DNA of 64,000 nt from Halioglobus japonicus (GTDB lineage: Bacteria; Pseudomonadota; Gammaproteobacteria; Pseudomonadales; Halieaceae): assembly GCA_902705825.1 (NCBI GenBank), contig CACSIL010000034.1, positions 222,075-286,074 on the forward strand, written 5' to 3'. Positions 27,274 to 36,169 of the stretch are shown here, one piece after another. The stretch's first letter is position 1; each line of letters begins with the position of its first letter. A program made the position numbers and the translations under genes. Under the pieces are notes generated by a model, which was not told the origin of the DNA, searched no databases, and saw nothing but the letters and a program-made list of their open reading frames with translations.

Positions 27274-28344
27274 GTGACTGAAGACGAGTTGAGCTCAGCG
27301 TACAGGCGCACGGTTAAGGAAACACTACTGCTGATGCTAAGCGGTATTTTGGCTGTGTCTGTCACGCTGTTGGCCTACAGGCGGCTGCTCGACAGTAACT
27401 GGACCCTTGCCCCGGTTGATACGGGCTTCGTGGCTATCATGTTGCTGCTGTTTCTGTTCGTCTATGTCGGGCGCAAGACACGTGCCGCGAGCATTCTGAT
27501 AGCGCTTGGGTTTATCGGTGCCTCGCTGATTTCCGTTCTGCTACTGGGTGAAAGTGAGATTTTCTGGGCGTTTCCCGCTCTTATGGTCGCCTACTTTATG
27601 CTGGACGCGCGACAGGCAACGATACTCACTGGGGGTTTTGCCGGCTGTTTTCTCGCGATTGTCTGGGATGATTTATCTGCGATAGAGATCATCAAAATCT
27701 GGCTGGCGCTGGTTGTTACCGTATTGCTGGCGAACGCATTTTCCTTGACGAATCGTCGCCAGATGGAAGAACTTCGCCGCACAGTGCATCTGGACCCGCT
27801 GACCGGTGCCGGTAATCGACGCGCGCAAGACCTCAAGCTTGAATCTACAGTGGCAATATTCCGTCGCCACCATAGCCCCGCCAGCCTGTTGATGATCGAT
27901 ATCGACCACTTCAAACGCATCAATGACACGCGCGGCCATATGGTCGGGGATCAGGTATTGATTGCCATCACTGAACTGATAGGCGGTAACACGCGAGCCA
28001 CAGAAAGCCTCTATCGCTGCGGCGGCGAAGAGTTTGTGCTGGTTGCTGAGCAGACCGAACTGAAAGCCGCTGTAGGTTTGGCGGAAAAGGTGCGCAGACT
28101 GGTTGAGCAGGAAACCTTTTTGGCGGGCATACAGGTAACAGTGTCGATTGGCGTTGCTCAACTGCAATCCGAAGAAGACAGGGAGGCGTGGTTGAGCCGA
28201 GCTGATGCAGCGCTCTATCGCGCCAAAGGGCAGGGGCGCAATCGTGTCATAGTCGCAGGAGCTCCAAAAGTGTCGCGACTCCCCACCGTGCAACGCAGTG
28301 ATGAACCGGAAGCCATGCCGGTGTTGGTGTCCCATTCAATGTAG
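27274..28344 (+). CDS. Membrane-bound diguanylate cyclase (GGDEF domain)
   Basis: 356 residues from the GTG at 27274, chosen because GGAGG at 27261-27265 is spaced 8 bases before it. An upstream ATG at 27202 lacks such a site. Five or six hydrophobic segments span residues 18-155, then a GGDEF domain (about 170-330) with the active motif GGEEF at 250-254 and the metal aspartate in MIDIDHFK. It makes c-di-GMP from two GTP. The inhibitory I-site is degenerate: RATE (241-244) instead of RxxD, so product inhibition may be weak. There is no known sensor domain. A CRP-like site lies upstream. Confidence 0.92.
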   Translation: MTEDELSSAYRRTVKETLLLMLSGILAVSVTLLAYRRLLDSNWTLAPVDTGFVAIMLLLFLFVYVGRKTRAASILIALGFIGASLISVLLLGESEIFWAFPALMVAYFMLDARQATILTGGFAGCFLAIVWDDLSAIEIIKIWLALVVTVLLANAFSLTNRRQMEELRRTVHLDPLTGAGNRRAQDLKLESTVAIFRRHHSPASLLMIDIDHFKRINDTRGHMVGDQVLIAITELIGGNTRATESLYRCGGEEFVLVAEQTELKAAVGLAEKVRRLVEQETFLAGIQVTVSIGVAQLQSEEDREAWLSRADAALYRAKGQGRNRVIVAGAPKVSRLPTVQRSDEPEAMPVLVSHSM

Positions 28345-28384
28345 AGCGTTCCATTGATATTGGTGGCCAATGCACCCAATTTGT

Positions 28385-28638
28385 ATGGACGCTGATAAAA
28401 ACGCCGTAGCATTGCAACTGGACAAGCCGTTCAGCACGGTCGAGTCGTCGATTCATGTCCGTGGATTGCTACTACCCGGTGTATATCCGTTGCGGTTGGT
28501 GGTGTCGATGTCGCTGGCAATCACAGTCAACCGGCCCTGGTGAGTTTTATGCTCGATAAGCCGACCACGCTGTGGCAGGTATTTCGCAGCAGGCTGGCAG
28601 CGGTGCTGAAGCTCCTGTCCGACGTCCTGAAGTGTTAG
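28385..28638 (+). pseudogene. Frameshifted small gene of unknown function
   Basis: One frame reads MDADKNAVALQLDKPFST and on to LLPGVYPLRLVV, then hits a stop about 17 codons later. Shifting the frame near 28500 restores continuous protein (VDVAGNHSQPALVSFML, DKPTTLWQVF) to the TAG at 28636-28638. The joined text PGVYPLRLVV(V)VDVAGNHSQPALV reads like the C-terminal strand pattern of a Greek-key/Ig-like repeat (GxYxLRLVVxDxxGNxSxP). A missing base in the GGTGGTGTC run at 28498-28506 would explain the break. It could be a true pseudogene, a sequencing slip or a programmed shift. I see nothing supported from 28639 to 28876. Confidence 0.45.
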
Positions 28639-28876
28639 TTTAGGTACACTCATGGGTGCGCCGTGGCATCGCGATGGTGGCCGTATTCCAAAATTGCCTG
28701 TAACCGCTGCGCAGCGCCCATTGACCAGGCATGATATCCCCCGCAAAATCGGTTGCTGACGGGGGTTACACTGCTAACCGTGAATGAGGCAATATGGCGG
28801 TTGCAGTTGCCCCGAAAGCCGATTGATCGATACGTGTGCGCACTAGACGGGTACACAAGAGACAGGTACAAAGCAG

Positions 28877-29626
28877 ATGGCCTCAATTACCAGTTTTGTA
28901 AGCGATATCAAGGGTGTTAAGCCACTTCAGGCGTTGCGCTCGATGCGTGCATTGATTGCCGACCCGGACAGCACCGGCGAGGTATTCAAAATCATTGAGG
29001 CATTGAAAGGCGGCAGTCTGGCCCGCGCCCTGACGCGTTTGGAGTCCACGCCGGAAGGTCGGGCGTTGTTGCAGAACAAACCCGATATTCTGCCGATTTT
29101 GAATGACCGCGAAGCGCTGCGGGCCATGCCTGAGGGCAGTGTCGGCCGCGCGTATCTCAAATTTGTGGAGTCACAGTCCCTCAGCGCCGATGGCCTGGTT
29201 GCGGCCAGTGAAGAGGTGCCTCGCGGGCGCGGTCTGGACGAGGACGAAATGTGGCTGGGCAACCGCTTGCGCGATATACACGATTTGCAACATGTGATGT
29301 GCGGTTACGGTCGCGATCAGCTGGGCGAACTGTGCCTGCTGTCGTTCATGGTCACACAGACGCCCAATCGCGGTATAGCCTTTATCGTTTATATGGGCAG
29401 GCGCAAGGCGCGCCAGGCAACGCAGCTATTTTCCGTAGATGACTGTATTGAGGAAGGTCGTCGCATCGGCGAGGCTGCAACGTGGTTTGCCACCGTTCAT
29501 TGGGAAGAGCGCCTCGCCGAGCCGCTGGACCAGCTGCGCAGCGAGCTGGGTATATTAAAACCCACGCTTTATCGGAATGCGTTGCGCAGCATCGCCGACC
29601 TGGATTCAGCTGTCAGCGCTGCCTAG
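28877..29626 (+). CDS. coq4: Coq4 family ubiquinone biosynthesis protein
   Basis: 249 residues. The Coq4 zinc signature HDxxHx11E is complete: His135, Asp136, His139 and Glu151 in DIHDLQHVMCGYGRDQLGE. In eukaryotes COQ4 is required for coenzyme Q synthesis and has been linked to replacement of the C1 carboxyl by a hydroxyl. Bacterial homologues are known mainly in alphaproteobacteria and scattered gammaproteobacteria. Start ATG follows GACAGGTACAAAGCAG, a weak ribosome site. Convergent with the Rap1a-like gene, overlapping it by 4 bases. ubiH and ubiI lie 29 kb away. Confidence 0.85.
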   Translation: MASITSFVSDIKGVKPLQALRSMRALIADPDSTGEVFKIIEALKGGSLARALTRLESTPEGRALLQNKPDILPILNDREALRAMPEGSVGRAYLKFVESQSLSADGLVAASEEVPRGRGLDEDEMWLGNRLRDIHDLQHVMCGYGRDQLGELCLLSFMVTQTPNRGIAFIVYMGRRKARQATQLFSVDDCIEEGRRIGEAATWFATVHWEERLAEPLDQLRSELGILKPTLYRNALRSIADLDSAVSAA

Positions 29627-30027
29627 CTGCAGGGCCAGCGAGCCGCCAGTGCGCGAATGACGGCATCAATGGATGCCTCTGATTCGTATTGGGGGTTCTC
29701 CTGCATAAAGCTGACGAATGCCTCGACACCTTGTTGCCGTGTTGTTCCGGCAGGTGCGCACACCAGATCTCTATTGATGTTGGTGCCGGCAAGCGCCTGA
29801 TGATAGCGGATGGCGCCTTCAAAAAAACCGTAGCAGAAGCCCAGATTGGCTGAACTATCTGCATCGGAGGGCGCTACGGTACAAACTTTGACCAGAGCAC
29901 CGGCTGAGCCGAGGGTTATATCCTCGGGAGCGGACTCATTGGCCGAGGCAAATGCCTGGGCTGGAGCCAGGCTGATAGAGCCCCCGACTACTATGCTCAA
30001 TATGCCAATCCATCGCCGTGCTGTCAT
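29623..30027 (-). CDS. Rap1a/Tai-like exported protein
   Basis: 134 residues with a signal peptide (WIGILSIVVGGSISLAPAQAFA). The mature part has the Rap1a pattern: a first Cys in LVKVC, CYGFFEGAIRYH, VCAPAG, a helix with VEAFVSFMQENPQYE, and a C-terminal ALAARWPC. Rap1a proteins are periplasmic immunity factors against type VI secretion amidases. No effector gene or secretion gene is nearby, so an orphan immunity or unrelated envelope role is equally possible. Confidence 0.72.
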   Translation of the reverse strand: MTARRWIGILSIVVGGSISLAPAQAFASANESAPEDITLGSAGALVKVCTVAPSDADSSANLGFCYGFFEGAIRYHQALAGTNINRDLVCAPAGTTRQQGVEAFVSFMQENPQYESEASIDAVIRALAARWPCS

Positions 30028-30095
30028 TGCTGTCTCTCCTATACCCGTTGGGCTTGTGCGTGCCTGAAATTTTAGTGTGCGAGCCGATCTACTAA

Positions 30096-30434
30096 TTAGT
30101 AGTCCGAGCTGCCCGCCGCTTCCTGCTTCAGCTGGTCGTTTTCCTGTTGCAGCCGGGCGTTTTCCGCATCTGCGTCCTCGCGTTTGTTGTACTGGTCGTA
30201 GATATACCCGCCCGCCGCGCCGACAGCGGCGCCAATGGCGGCACTTTCACGGCTGGTTCCGAGTATCGCACCGCCAAGGGCGCCGATGGCGGCGCCAGCG
30301 CCGGTTCGCTCCTGCGTTTCATTCATAGCGCAGCCGCTGGCAAGCGCGGTAAGCAGGACGGTGAATGCCGCAACCCGGCGGACTGACGTTCCTGTTGATT
30401 GGGGGGCTTTTGCGGTGTCGTTGGTGTGCATCAT
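30096..30434 (-). CDS. Glycine-zipper outer-membrane-type lipoprotein
   Basis: 112 residues. Signal sequence with lipobox LASGC (Cys about residue 35), then two glycine-zipper stretches (GAGAAIGALGGAILG and AAIGAAVGAAGGYIYD), then a charged C-terminal coiled coil (DAENARLQQENDQLKQE). Glycine-zipper lipoproteins sit in the envelope and are often stress induced; no specific role can be given. Two consecutive ATGs at 30434 and 30431 follow a good AAGGAG. Confidence 0.8.
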   Translation of the reverse strand: MMHTNDTAKAPQSTGTSVRRVAAFTVLLTALASGCAMNETQERTGAGAAIGALGGAILGTSRESAAIGAAVGAAGGYIYDQYNKREDADAENARLQQENDQLKQEAAGSSDY

Positions 30435-30604
30435 AGTGATCTCCTTCGATAGCTGCGGTCATGCAGTTTCCTACTCGAGTCCCCAGTCTAGCAAAGTGCT
30501 GCAGTTGCGTGCACCCCACCTGGCGTGTAGTGAGGGAGACACATCTGTGCCGGGTGACTTAGAATGGCTGCCTTGAACTGTATTTACAAACTCTGGAGAG
30601 CAAG

Positions 30605-31852
30605 GTGAGCATTGCCGGTATCTATTTATTTCTGGCGCTGTTGAGCGTCATTAGCGTCGCAGCTGCCTGCATAAAGGCGCGACGTCTGTACTGGATGGTG
30701 CCGGTATACTTTTTCCTCGCTTGGCTCTGTGGTGAGCTGGCTCTGCTGCATTTGATCTGGCAGGTATCCCTGACGGCATTGTTGGCATTCTTTGGTGCGT
30801 TGTCAGAGCCCTTGGCACAGGTCGGGTTGGGCTTTTTTGCCCTGTCCTGGCTGGGGCTGGTTTATCTGCATTGCCAGTCGATGGATACGCCCCGCCATCT
30901 GCGCCCTGCATTAAAGCGTGCGCTGGGAGACGATTATCGGTTTGATATTCCTGCGGAGCGGCGCAAGCTTTTGCGCGATGATATTCGCTCGCAAGACTGG
31001 CTGCGGCCATTTCACTTTAAACGTGACGGCGTGCAGCAACACCGTGACATCGCTTACGGCGACGCCGGTAAGCGTAATCTGCTGGATATATACCAGCCAG
31101 ATGAGGCGCGGGAGGGCGGCTTTCCCGTGTTGTTGCAGGTACACGGTGGCGCCTGGCTTATTGGAGAGAAGGAACAGCAGGCCAAGCCGCTGATGTATCA
31201 CATGGCACAGCGCGGCTGGTTGTGTGTGGCGATTAACTACCGACTGAGCCCGAAGGCGGCCTTTCCCGCACATATTATCGATGTGAAGAAAGCTATCGCA
31301 TGGATAAGAGAACACGTCAGCGAATACGGCGGCAACCCGGATTTCATTGCGATTACCGGGGGCTCGGCCGGCGGGCATCTGAGCTCACTGGCCGCGCTGA
31401 CTCCAAACCGTAGCGAATGGCAGCCCGGTTTTGAGGAGGTTGATACGAGCGTCCAGGCCGCAGTACCCCTATACGGCGTCTACGATTTTCGCGATCGACA
31501 CGGTATTCGCGGTGAGATGTCCATGAGCGACATGATTGCAGAAAAGGTTATCCAGTGCTCTCAGGCTGACAATCCCGAGCTTTGGGATATGGGGTCGCCG
31601 CTCAGCCATGTCGCGGCGGATGCCCCTGCGATGTTTGCCATACAGGGTACACACGATTCGCTGGTATGGGTGGAGGAGGCGCGGGTTTTCGTCGATGCGC
31701 TGCAAAATGTATCGAATCAACCCGTGGCTTACGCCGAGTTGCCCGGCGCGCAACATGCGTTTGAAATCTTTCACTCGGTGCGAACTGATCACACGGTGAA
31801 TGCTATCGGCGACTTTCTGGAGTGGACACACGCCCGGTGGCAGCGCGAATAA
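30605..31852 (+). CDS. Membrane-anchored alpha/beta hydrolase (HSL/BD-FAE-type esterase)
   Basis: 415 residues. Three N-terminal hydrophobic segments (about 3-22, 30-63 and 72-90) precede the hydrolase domain. Oxyanion motif HGGAW (180-184) and nucleophile motif GGSAGG with Ser254 (GDSAGG type); aspartate in GTHDSLVW and histidine in PGAQHAFEIF complete a plausible triad. Carboxylesterase activity is expected; the substrate is unknown. Starts with GTG at 30605. It ends 6 bases before the convergent rsmE. Confidence 0.85.
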   Translation: MSIAGIYLFLALLSVISVAAACIKARRLYWMVPVYFFLAWLCGELALLHLIWQVSLTALLAFFGALSEPLAQVGLGFFALSWLGLVYLHCQSMDTPRHLRPALKRALGDDYRFDIPAERRKLLRDDIRSQDWLRPFHFKRDGVQQHRDIAYGDAGKRNLLDIYQPDEAREGGFPVLLQVHGGAWLIGEKEQQAKPLMYHMAQRGWLCVAINYRLSPKAAFPAHIIDVKKAIAWIREHVSEYGGNPDFIAITGGSAGGHLSSLAALTPNRSEWQPGFEEVDTSVQAAVPLYGVYDFRDRHGIRGEMSMSDMIAEKVIQCSQADNPELWDMGSPLSHVAADAPAMFAIQGTHDSLVWVEEARVFVDALQNVSNQPVAYAELPGAQHAFEIFHSVRTDHTVNAIGDFLEWTHARWQRE

Positions 31853-31858
31853 GGCGCG

Positions 31859-32593
31859 TTATCCCGGTGTCATATCACCCCAGTATGCCTGCAGGATAGC
31901 GATAGCGGCCAGCGGCGCAGTTTCCGTGCGCAATACTCTGGGGCCCAATCGCAACGCGGTGTATCCGGCCTGTTCTGCCGCTGTAATTTCGGCCTCGCTC
32001 AGCCCGCCCTCCGGGCCCACTAATAACGCGATGCTGCCCGGGCTGCTGCGCGATGCATCGATTGTGTCCGCGCGGTGGTGCAGGACAAATTTCTGCTCAG
32101 CCACCGTGGAGCCCAGCCACTGTTCAGCGCTTTGCAGCGCATGAATCTCAGGTGGCCGGTTGCGCCCGCACTGTTCGCAGGCGCTGATCGCGATCTGTTG
32201 CCAGTGCTGGATTTTTTTTGTCGCCCGTTCGCCCGACAGTTTCACACCGGTATGCTCGGTGAGTAACGGTGTCAGGGCGGTTACCCCAAGTTCGGTAGAT
32301 TTTTGTATCAGCCAGTCCATACGCTCACCGCGAGAGACGGCTATGCCGAGGTGGATGGCCAGCGGAGATTCACTTTCGATCTCGCGGTGCTCACCGGTGC
32401 GCACCTCAACCTGTTTTTTGTCGACGGCGGTAATTTCGCCGGGGTATTCACCACCGTGTCCGTCGAACAATATCAGGTGATCACCCACTCCCAGACGCAG
32501 CACGCGCGCCAAATGACGGCTGGGGCCGGGCTCCAGACCTACCGTAGTATGACTGCCGAGTTTCTGGGTGCTGTAGATACGGGTTATACGCAT
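31859..32593 (-). CDS. rsmE: 16S rRNA (uracil1498-N3)-methyltransferase RsmE
   Basis: 244 residues, SPOUT fold. N-terminal PUA-like domain (MRITRIYSTQKL, HLARVLRLGVGDHLILFDGHGGEYPG) and C-terminal knot LLVGPEGGLSEAEI, LGPRVLRTETAPLAAIAILQAYWG. Last gene of the sahR-metK-ahcY-metF run, 30 bases after metF. A SAM-consuming enzyme in a SAM-cycle operon. Confidence 0.95.
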   Translation of the reverse strand: MRITRIYSTQKLGSHTTVGLEPGPSRHLARVLRLGVGDHLILFDGHGGEYPGEITAVDKKQVEVRTGEHREIESESPLAIHLGIAVSRGERMDWLIQKSTELGVTALTPLLTEHTGVKLSGERATKKIQHWQQIAISACEQCGRNRPPEIHALQSAEQWLGSTVAEQKFVLHHRADTIDASRSSPGSIALLVGPEGGLSEAEITAAEQAGYTALRLGPRVLRTETAPLAAIAILQAYWGDMTPG

Positions 32594-32623
32594 GGCGTTG
32601 CAGCCCGGTGGGTAAGGCCTGGG

Positions 32624-33463
32624 CTAGAGGCCCAGGTTATTAAAGATTTCTCGTGTCGGTTCTATCTGGTTCATGGTGTAAAAATGGATGCCGGGGGCAC
32701 CGCTGTCCAGCAGCGTCTGACATAGCTGCGTGACCACCTCAATACCAAACGCCCTGATGCTATCCTGGTCATCGCCAAATGCCTCTATGCGCTGACAGAT
32801 CCACCGCGGAATTTCCGCGCCACTGTTGCGCGAAAAACGCTGCAGATTGGCAAAATTGGTGATCGGCATGATGCCCGCGTATATGGGCTTGTCGATACCG
32901 ATAGCCGAGCACTGATCGAGAAAATAGAAGTAGGCTTCTACATTGTAGAAGTACTGGGTGATAGCGCTGTTGGCACCGGCATCGAGTTTGGCTTTGAGGA
33001 AGCGTATGTCGCTGTCATAGCTTTTGGCTTCCGGGTGTGTCTCCGGGTAGGCCGCTACCTCGATCTCGAAGTGATCTCCGCTGCGCTCGCGCACAAATTC
33101 CACCAGCTCATTGGCGTACACCAGTTGCGCGGCACCACCGGTCCCCGAGGGGATATCGCCCCGCAGAGCGACCAGGCGTTTAATGCCCCTGTCGCGGTAG
33201 GTGTCAAGCAGTGTTGCCACGGCTTCAGCATCATCCCCACCAAAGCTGAGGTGAGGAGCGACATCAATGCCGTCCTCCCTGAGCGCGGAAACAACACCCA
33301 GCGTGGAATCGCGGGTGCTGCCGCCGGCGCCATATGTCACCGAGAAAAACTCGGGACCCAGGGCATTCAGGGCGGGCGTTACCTCGGTCAGCAGTTTTTG
33401 CGTGCCGGCCTCAGTTTTGGGCGGGAAAAACTCGCAGCTGATGCGCTGTTTTTGCGCTGCCAT
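32624..33463 (-). CDS. metF: 5,10-methylenetetrahydrofolate reductase MetF
   Basis: 279 residues, flavoprotein TIM barrel. Makes 5-methyl-THF for methionine synthesis. Start MAAQKQRISCEFFPPKTE, with the conserved EFFPPK containing the catalytic glutamate. VTYGAGGSTRD and ALRGDIP are also conserved. The longer upstream frame overlaps the ahcY end and is not needed. It begins 13 bases after ahcY. Confidence 0.96.
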   Translation of the reverse strand: MAAQKQRISCEFFPPKTEAGTQKLLTEVTPALNALGPEFFSVTYGAGGSTRDSTLGVVSALREDGIDVAPHLSFGGDDAEAVATLLDTYRDRGIKRLVALRGDIPSGTGGAAQLVYANELVEFVRERSGDHFEIEVAAYPETHPEAKSYDSDIRFLKAKLDAGANSAITQYFYNVEAYFYFLDQCSAIGIDKPIYAGIMPITNFANLQRFSRNSGAEIPRWICQRIEAFGDDQDSIRAFGIEVVTQLCQTLLDSGAPGIHFYTMNQIEPTREIFNNLGL

Positions 33464-33476
33464 TGCTGATAGTCCC

Positions 33477-34868
33477 TTAGTACTTATAGCTGTCGGGCTT
33501 GTAGGGGCCATCCGGGCTGACCTTGATGTAGTCCGCCTGTTCTGGGGTGAGGCGAGTCAGTACTGCACCAAAGCCGCCGATCATGTGCGCCGCAACTTCC
33601 TCGTCCAGCTTCTTCGGCAGTACTTCTACTGACAGTGCCGCCGGCTTCATGTTGGGCTCAAGATCAGCGAACTTGCGTTCGTACAGGTAAATTTGCGCCA
33701 GTACCTGATTCGAGAATGAGCCATCCATGATGCGCGATGGGTGACCAGTAGCGTTGCCAAGGTTTACCAGACGACCCTCGGACAGCAGGATCAGGTAGTC
33801 GTTGGCGTCTTTATCGCGGTAGATCTTGTGCACCTGTGGTTTAACTTCTTCCCACTCCCAGTTGCGACGCATAAATGCGGTATCAATTTCGTTGTCAAAG
33901 TGGCCGATGTTGCACACGACTGCATTTGGCTTGAGCGCTTTGAGCATGTTGGAGTCACAGACCTTATAGTTTCCGGTAGTGGTGACCACCAGGTCGGTTG
34001 AGGACAACAGATCGCGATTGATGCTCGCCTCGGTGCCGTCGTTAACACCATCGATGAACGGCGATACAACTTCAAAACCGTCCATGCAGGCCTGCATCGC
34101 GCAGATCGGATCAATCTCGGATATTTTGACAATCATGCCTTCCTGACGCAGCGATTGAGCGGAGCCTTTGCCCACATCACCGTAGCCAATAACCAGCGCT
34201 TTTTTGCCGGCCATCAGGTGGTCTGTGCCGCGCTTGATAGCGTCGTTCAGGCTGTGGCGACAGCCGTACTTGTTGTCGTTCTTGGATTTGGTGACTGAAT
34301 CGTTAACGTTGACGGCTGGCACCTTCAGGGTACCGTGCTCCAACATCTCCTGCAGACGGTGCACGCCTGTAGTGGTTTCCTCAGTGATACCGTGGATCTT
34401 GTCGAGCATGGCGGGATATTTGTCGTGCAGCATAGCGGTCAGGTCGCCGCCGTCATCAAGCACCATGTTTGCATCCCAGGGCTCGCCATCCTTGAGGATA
34501 GTCTGCTCGAGACACCAGTCGTACTCTTCTTCAGTTTCACCCTTCCATGCGAACACGGGCACACCCGCCGCGGCGATAGCGGCCGCAGCGTGATCCTGTG
34601 TAGAGAAAATATTGCACGAAGACCAGCGGACTTCCGCGCCCAGCTGAGTCAGTGTTTCGATCAGCACGCCGGTCTGGATGGTCATGTGAATACAGCCGAG
34701 AATTTTTGCGCCCTTCAGTGGCTGACTGGCAGAGTATTTCTCGCGCATCGCCATCAGTGCAGGCATTTCGCTTTCGGCGATATCCAGCTCGCGGCGGCCC
34801 CACTGGGCCAGTGAAATATCGGCGACTTTGAAGTCTTCTTTCTGTTCTACGTTTTCTGCTTTACTCAT
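33477..34868 (-). CDS. ahcY: S-adenosylhomocysteine hydrolase AhcY
   Basis: 463 residues. Splits SAH to adenosine and homocysteine, closing the SAM cycle. NAD motif [14 protein letters not shown], substrate region [20 protein letters not shown], and C-terminal [12 protein letters not shown] with the conserved Lys-Tyr end. The insertion in the catalytic domain is of the long bacterial type. Third gene of the SahR-controlled run. Confidence 0.98.
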   Translation of the reverse strand: MSKAENVEQKEDFKVADISLAQWGRRELDIAESEMPALMAMREKYSASQPLKGAKILGCIHMTIQTGVLIETLTQLGAEVRWSSCNIFSTQDHAAAAIAAAGVPVFAWKGETEEEYDWCLEQTILKDGEPWDANMVLDDGGDLTAMLHDKYPAMLDKIHGITEETTTGVHRLQEMLEHGTLKVPAVNVNDSVTKSKNDNKYGCRHSLNDAIKRGTDHLMAGKKALVIGYGDVGKGSAQSLRQEGMIVKISEIDPICAMQACMDGFEVVSPFIDGVNDGTEASINRDLLSSTDLVVTTTGNYKVCDSNMLKALKPNAVVCNIGHFDNEIDTAFMRRNWEWEEVKPQVHKIYRDKDANDYLILLSEGRLVNLGNATGHPSRIMDGSFSNQVLAQIYLYERKFADLEPNMKPAALSVEVLPKKLDEEVAAHMIGGFGAVLTRLTPEQADYIKVSPDGPYKPDSYKY

Positions 34869-34943
34869 GATTCTTTCCTTTGGGCTGTGGCCCGTTTAAT
34901 CCTACTGAATCGTCACGGCCTGTTCTGCAAGCCGAGTCAGCCA

Positions 34944-34977
34944 CCTCAGGTCGGCACTGCGCAGCGCCAGCCTGAGG
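34944..34977 (-). promoter_or_regulatory. Long hairpin in the metK-ahcY intergenic leader
   Basis: On the minus strand a stem CCTCAGG / CCTGAGG encloses a second stem GGCGCT / AGTGCC with a GCGC loop, separated by a CT/GA internal loop. There is no T run, so it is not a standard terminator. A smaller hairpin (GGGC CACA GCCC) stands next to the ahcY ribosome site. The position suggests leader control or differential mRNA stability. I do not find the SAH-riboswitch core here. Confidence 0.45.
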
Positions 34978-34986
34978 TATCGCCTA

Positions 34987-36144
34987 TTACTTGGCCGCTT
35001 TCTTAAGCGCAGCCGCCTTGTTCTTCTTCTCCCAGGTGAATTCTTTATCTTCACGCCCAAAGTGGCCATATGCCGCTGTCTTGCGGTAGATAGGACGCTT
35101 CAGGTTGAGCATTGCAATAAGGCCCTTCGGACGCAGGTCAAAGTGCTCGCGTACCAGGTCTGCAATGCTGGCGTCGGAAATTTTACCGGTGCCGAATGTG
35201 TCGATAGAGATGGAGGTCGGCTCGGCGACACCAATCGCATAGGACACCTGAATTTCACAGCGATCTGCGAGGCCCGCAGCGACAATGTTTTTGGCGACAT
35301 AGCGGCCAGCGTAGGCTGCCGAGCGGTCAACTTTGGAGGGGTCCTTGCCGGAGAATGCACCGCCACCATGACGCGCCATGCCGCCATAGGTGTCGACAAT
35401 GATCTTGCGTCCGGTCAGACCGCAGTCGCCCACGGGGCCGCCGATAATAAACTGGCCAGTGGGGTTGATGTGGTACTTGGTGCGCCTGTGCAGCCACTCT
35501 TCCGGCAGTACATCCTTGATCACGTGCTCCAGAACCTGCTTGCGAATTTCTCTCTGGCTGACGCCTTCATCGTGCTGGGTAGACAACACCACGGCGTCGA
35601 TAGCGACCGGCTTGCCGTTTTCGTAACGCAGGGTCACCTGGCTTTTGGCATCGGGTCGCAGCCAGGGCAGTGTGCCATTTTTGCGCAGCTCGGCCTGGCG
35701 TTCTACCAGACGGTGTGAATAGTAGATTGGAGCCGGCATCAGCACTTCGGTCTCATTGGTGGCATAACCGAACATCAGGCCCTGGTCGCCAGCGCCCTGT
35801 TCGTGGTCCTTGCTCTCATCCACGCCCATGGCGATATCCGGTGACTGGTTGCCGATGGCGTTCAGTACCGCACAGGATGCGCCGTCAAAGCCAACATCGG
35901 AGCTGTTGTAGCCGATATCGAGAATGGTTTGGCGGATGGTGTCTTCCAGATCCATATTGGCTGAGGTGGAAACTTCACCGGCGACGATAGCCATACCGGT
36001 TTTAACCATGGTTTCGACCGCAACACGTGCGTTTTTGTCCCTTTTTAAAATGTAGTCCAGTATCGCATCGGATATCTGGTCAGCCATTTTATCGGGGTGT
36101 CCTTCGGACACGGATTCAGAAGTAAAAAGAGTGTACTCGCTCAT
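34987..36144 (-). CDS. metK: S-adenosylmethionine synthetase MetK
   Basis: 385 residues. Makes SAM from methionine and ATP. Start [26 protein letters not shown], middle [45 protein letters not shown]. The ATG at 36144 with AAGGA upstream fits the family; an upstream extension of 22 codons is not conserved. It is 25 bases after sahR. Confidence 0.98.
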   Translation of the reverse strand: MSEYTLFTSESVSEGHPDKMADQISDAILDYILKRDKNARVAVETMVKTGMAIVAGEVSTSANMDLEDTIRQTILDIGYNSSDVGFDGASCAVLNAIGNQSPDIAMGVDESKDHEQGAGDQGLMFGYATNETEVLMPAPIYYSHRLVERQAELRKNGTLPWLRPDAKSQVTLRYENGKPVAIDAVVLSTQHDEGVSQREIRKQVLEHVIKDVLPEEWLHRRTKYHINPTGQFIIGGPVGDCGLTGRKIIVDTYGGMARHGGGAFSGKDPSKVDRSAAYAGRYVAKNIVAAGLADRCEIQVSYAIGVAEPTSISIDTFGTGKISDASIADLVREHFDLRPKGLIAMLNLKRPIYRKTAAYGHFGREDKEFTWEKKNKAAALKKAAK

Positions 36145-36169
36145 AAATTTATCCTTATATAAAAAATTT

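Noticed and set aside
28453-28746. Minus-strand open frame of 97 codons between the diguanylate cyclase and coq4
   Set aside because: No ribosome site or recognisable sequence, and it lies antisense to the more convincing frameshifted plus-strand gene.
34869-34986. SAH riboswitch upstream of ahcY
   Set aside because: A GGCGCTGCG stretch suggested it, but the rest of the conserved core (including the AACGGCGCTC-like strand) is not found. Recorded only as an unidentified hairpin.
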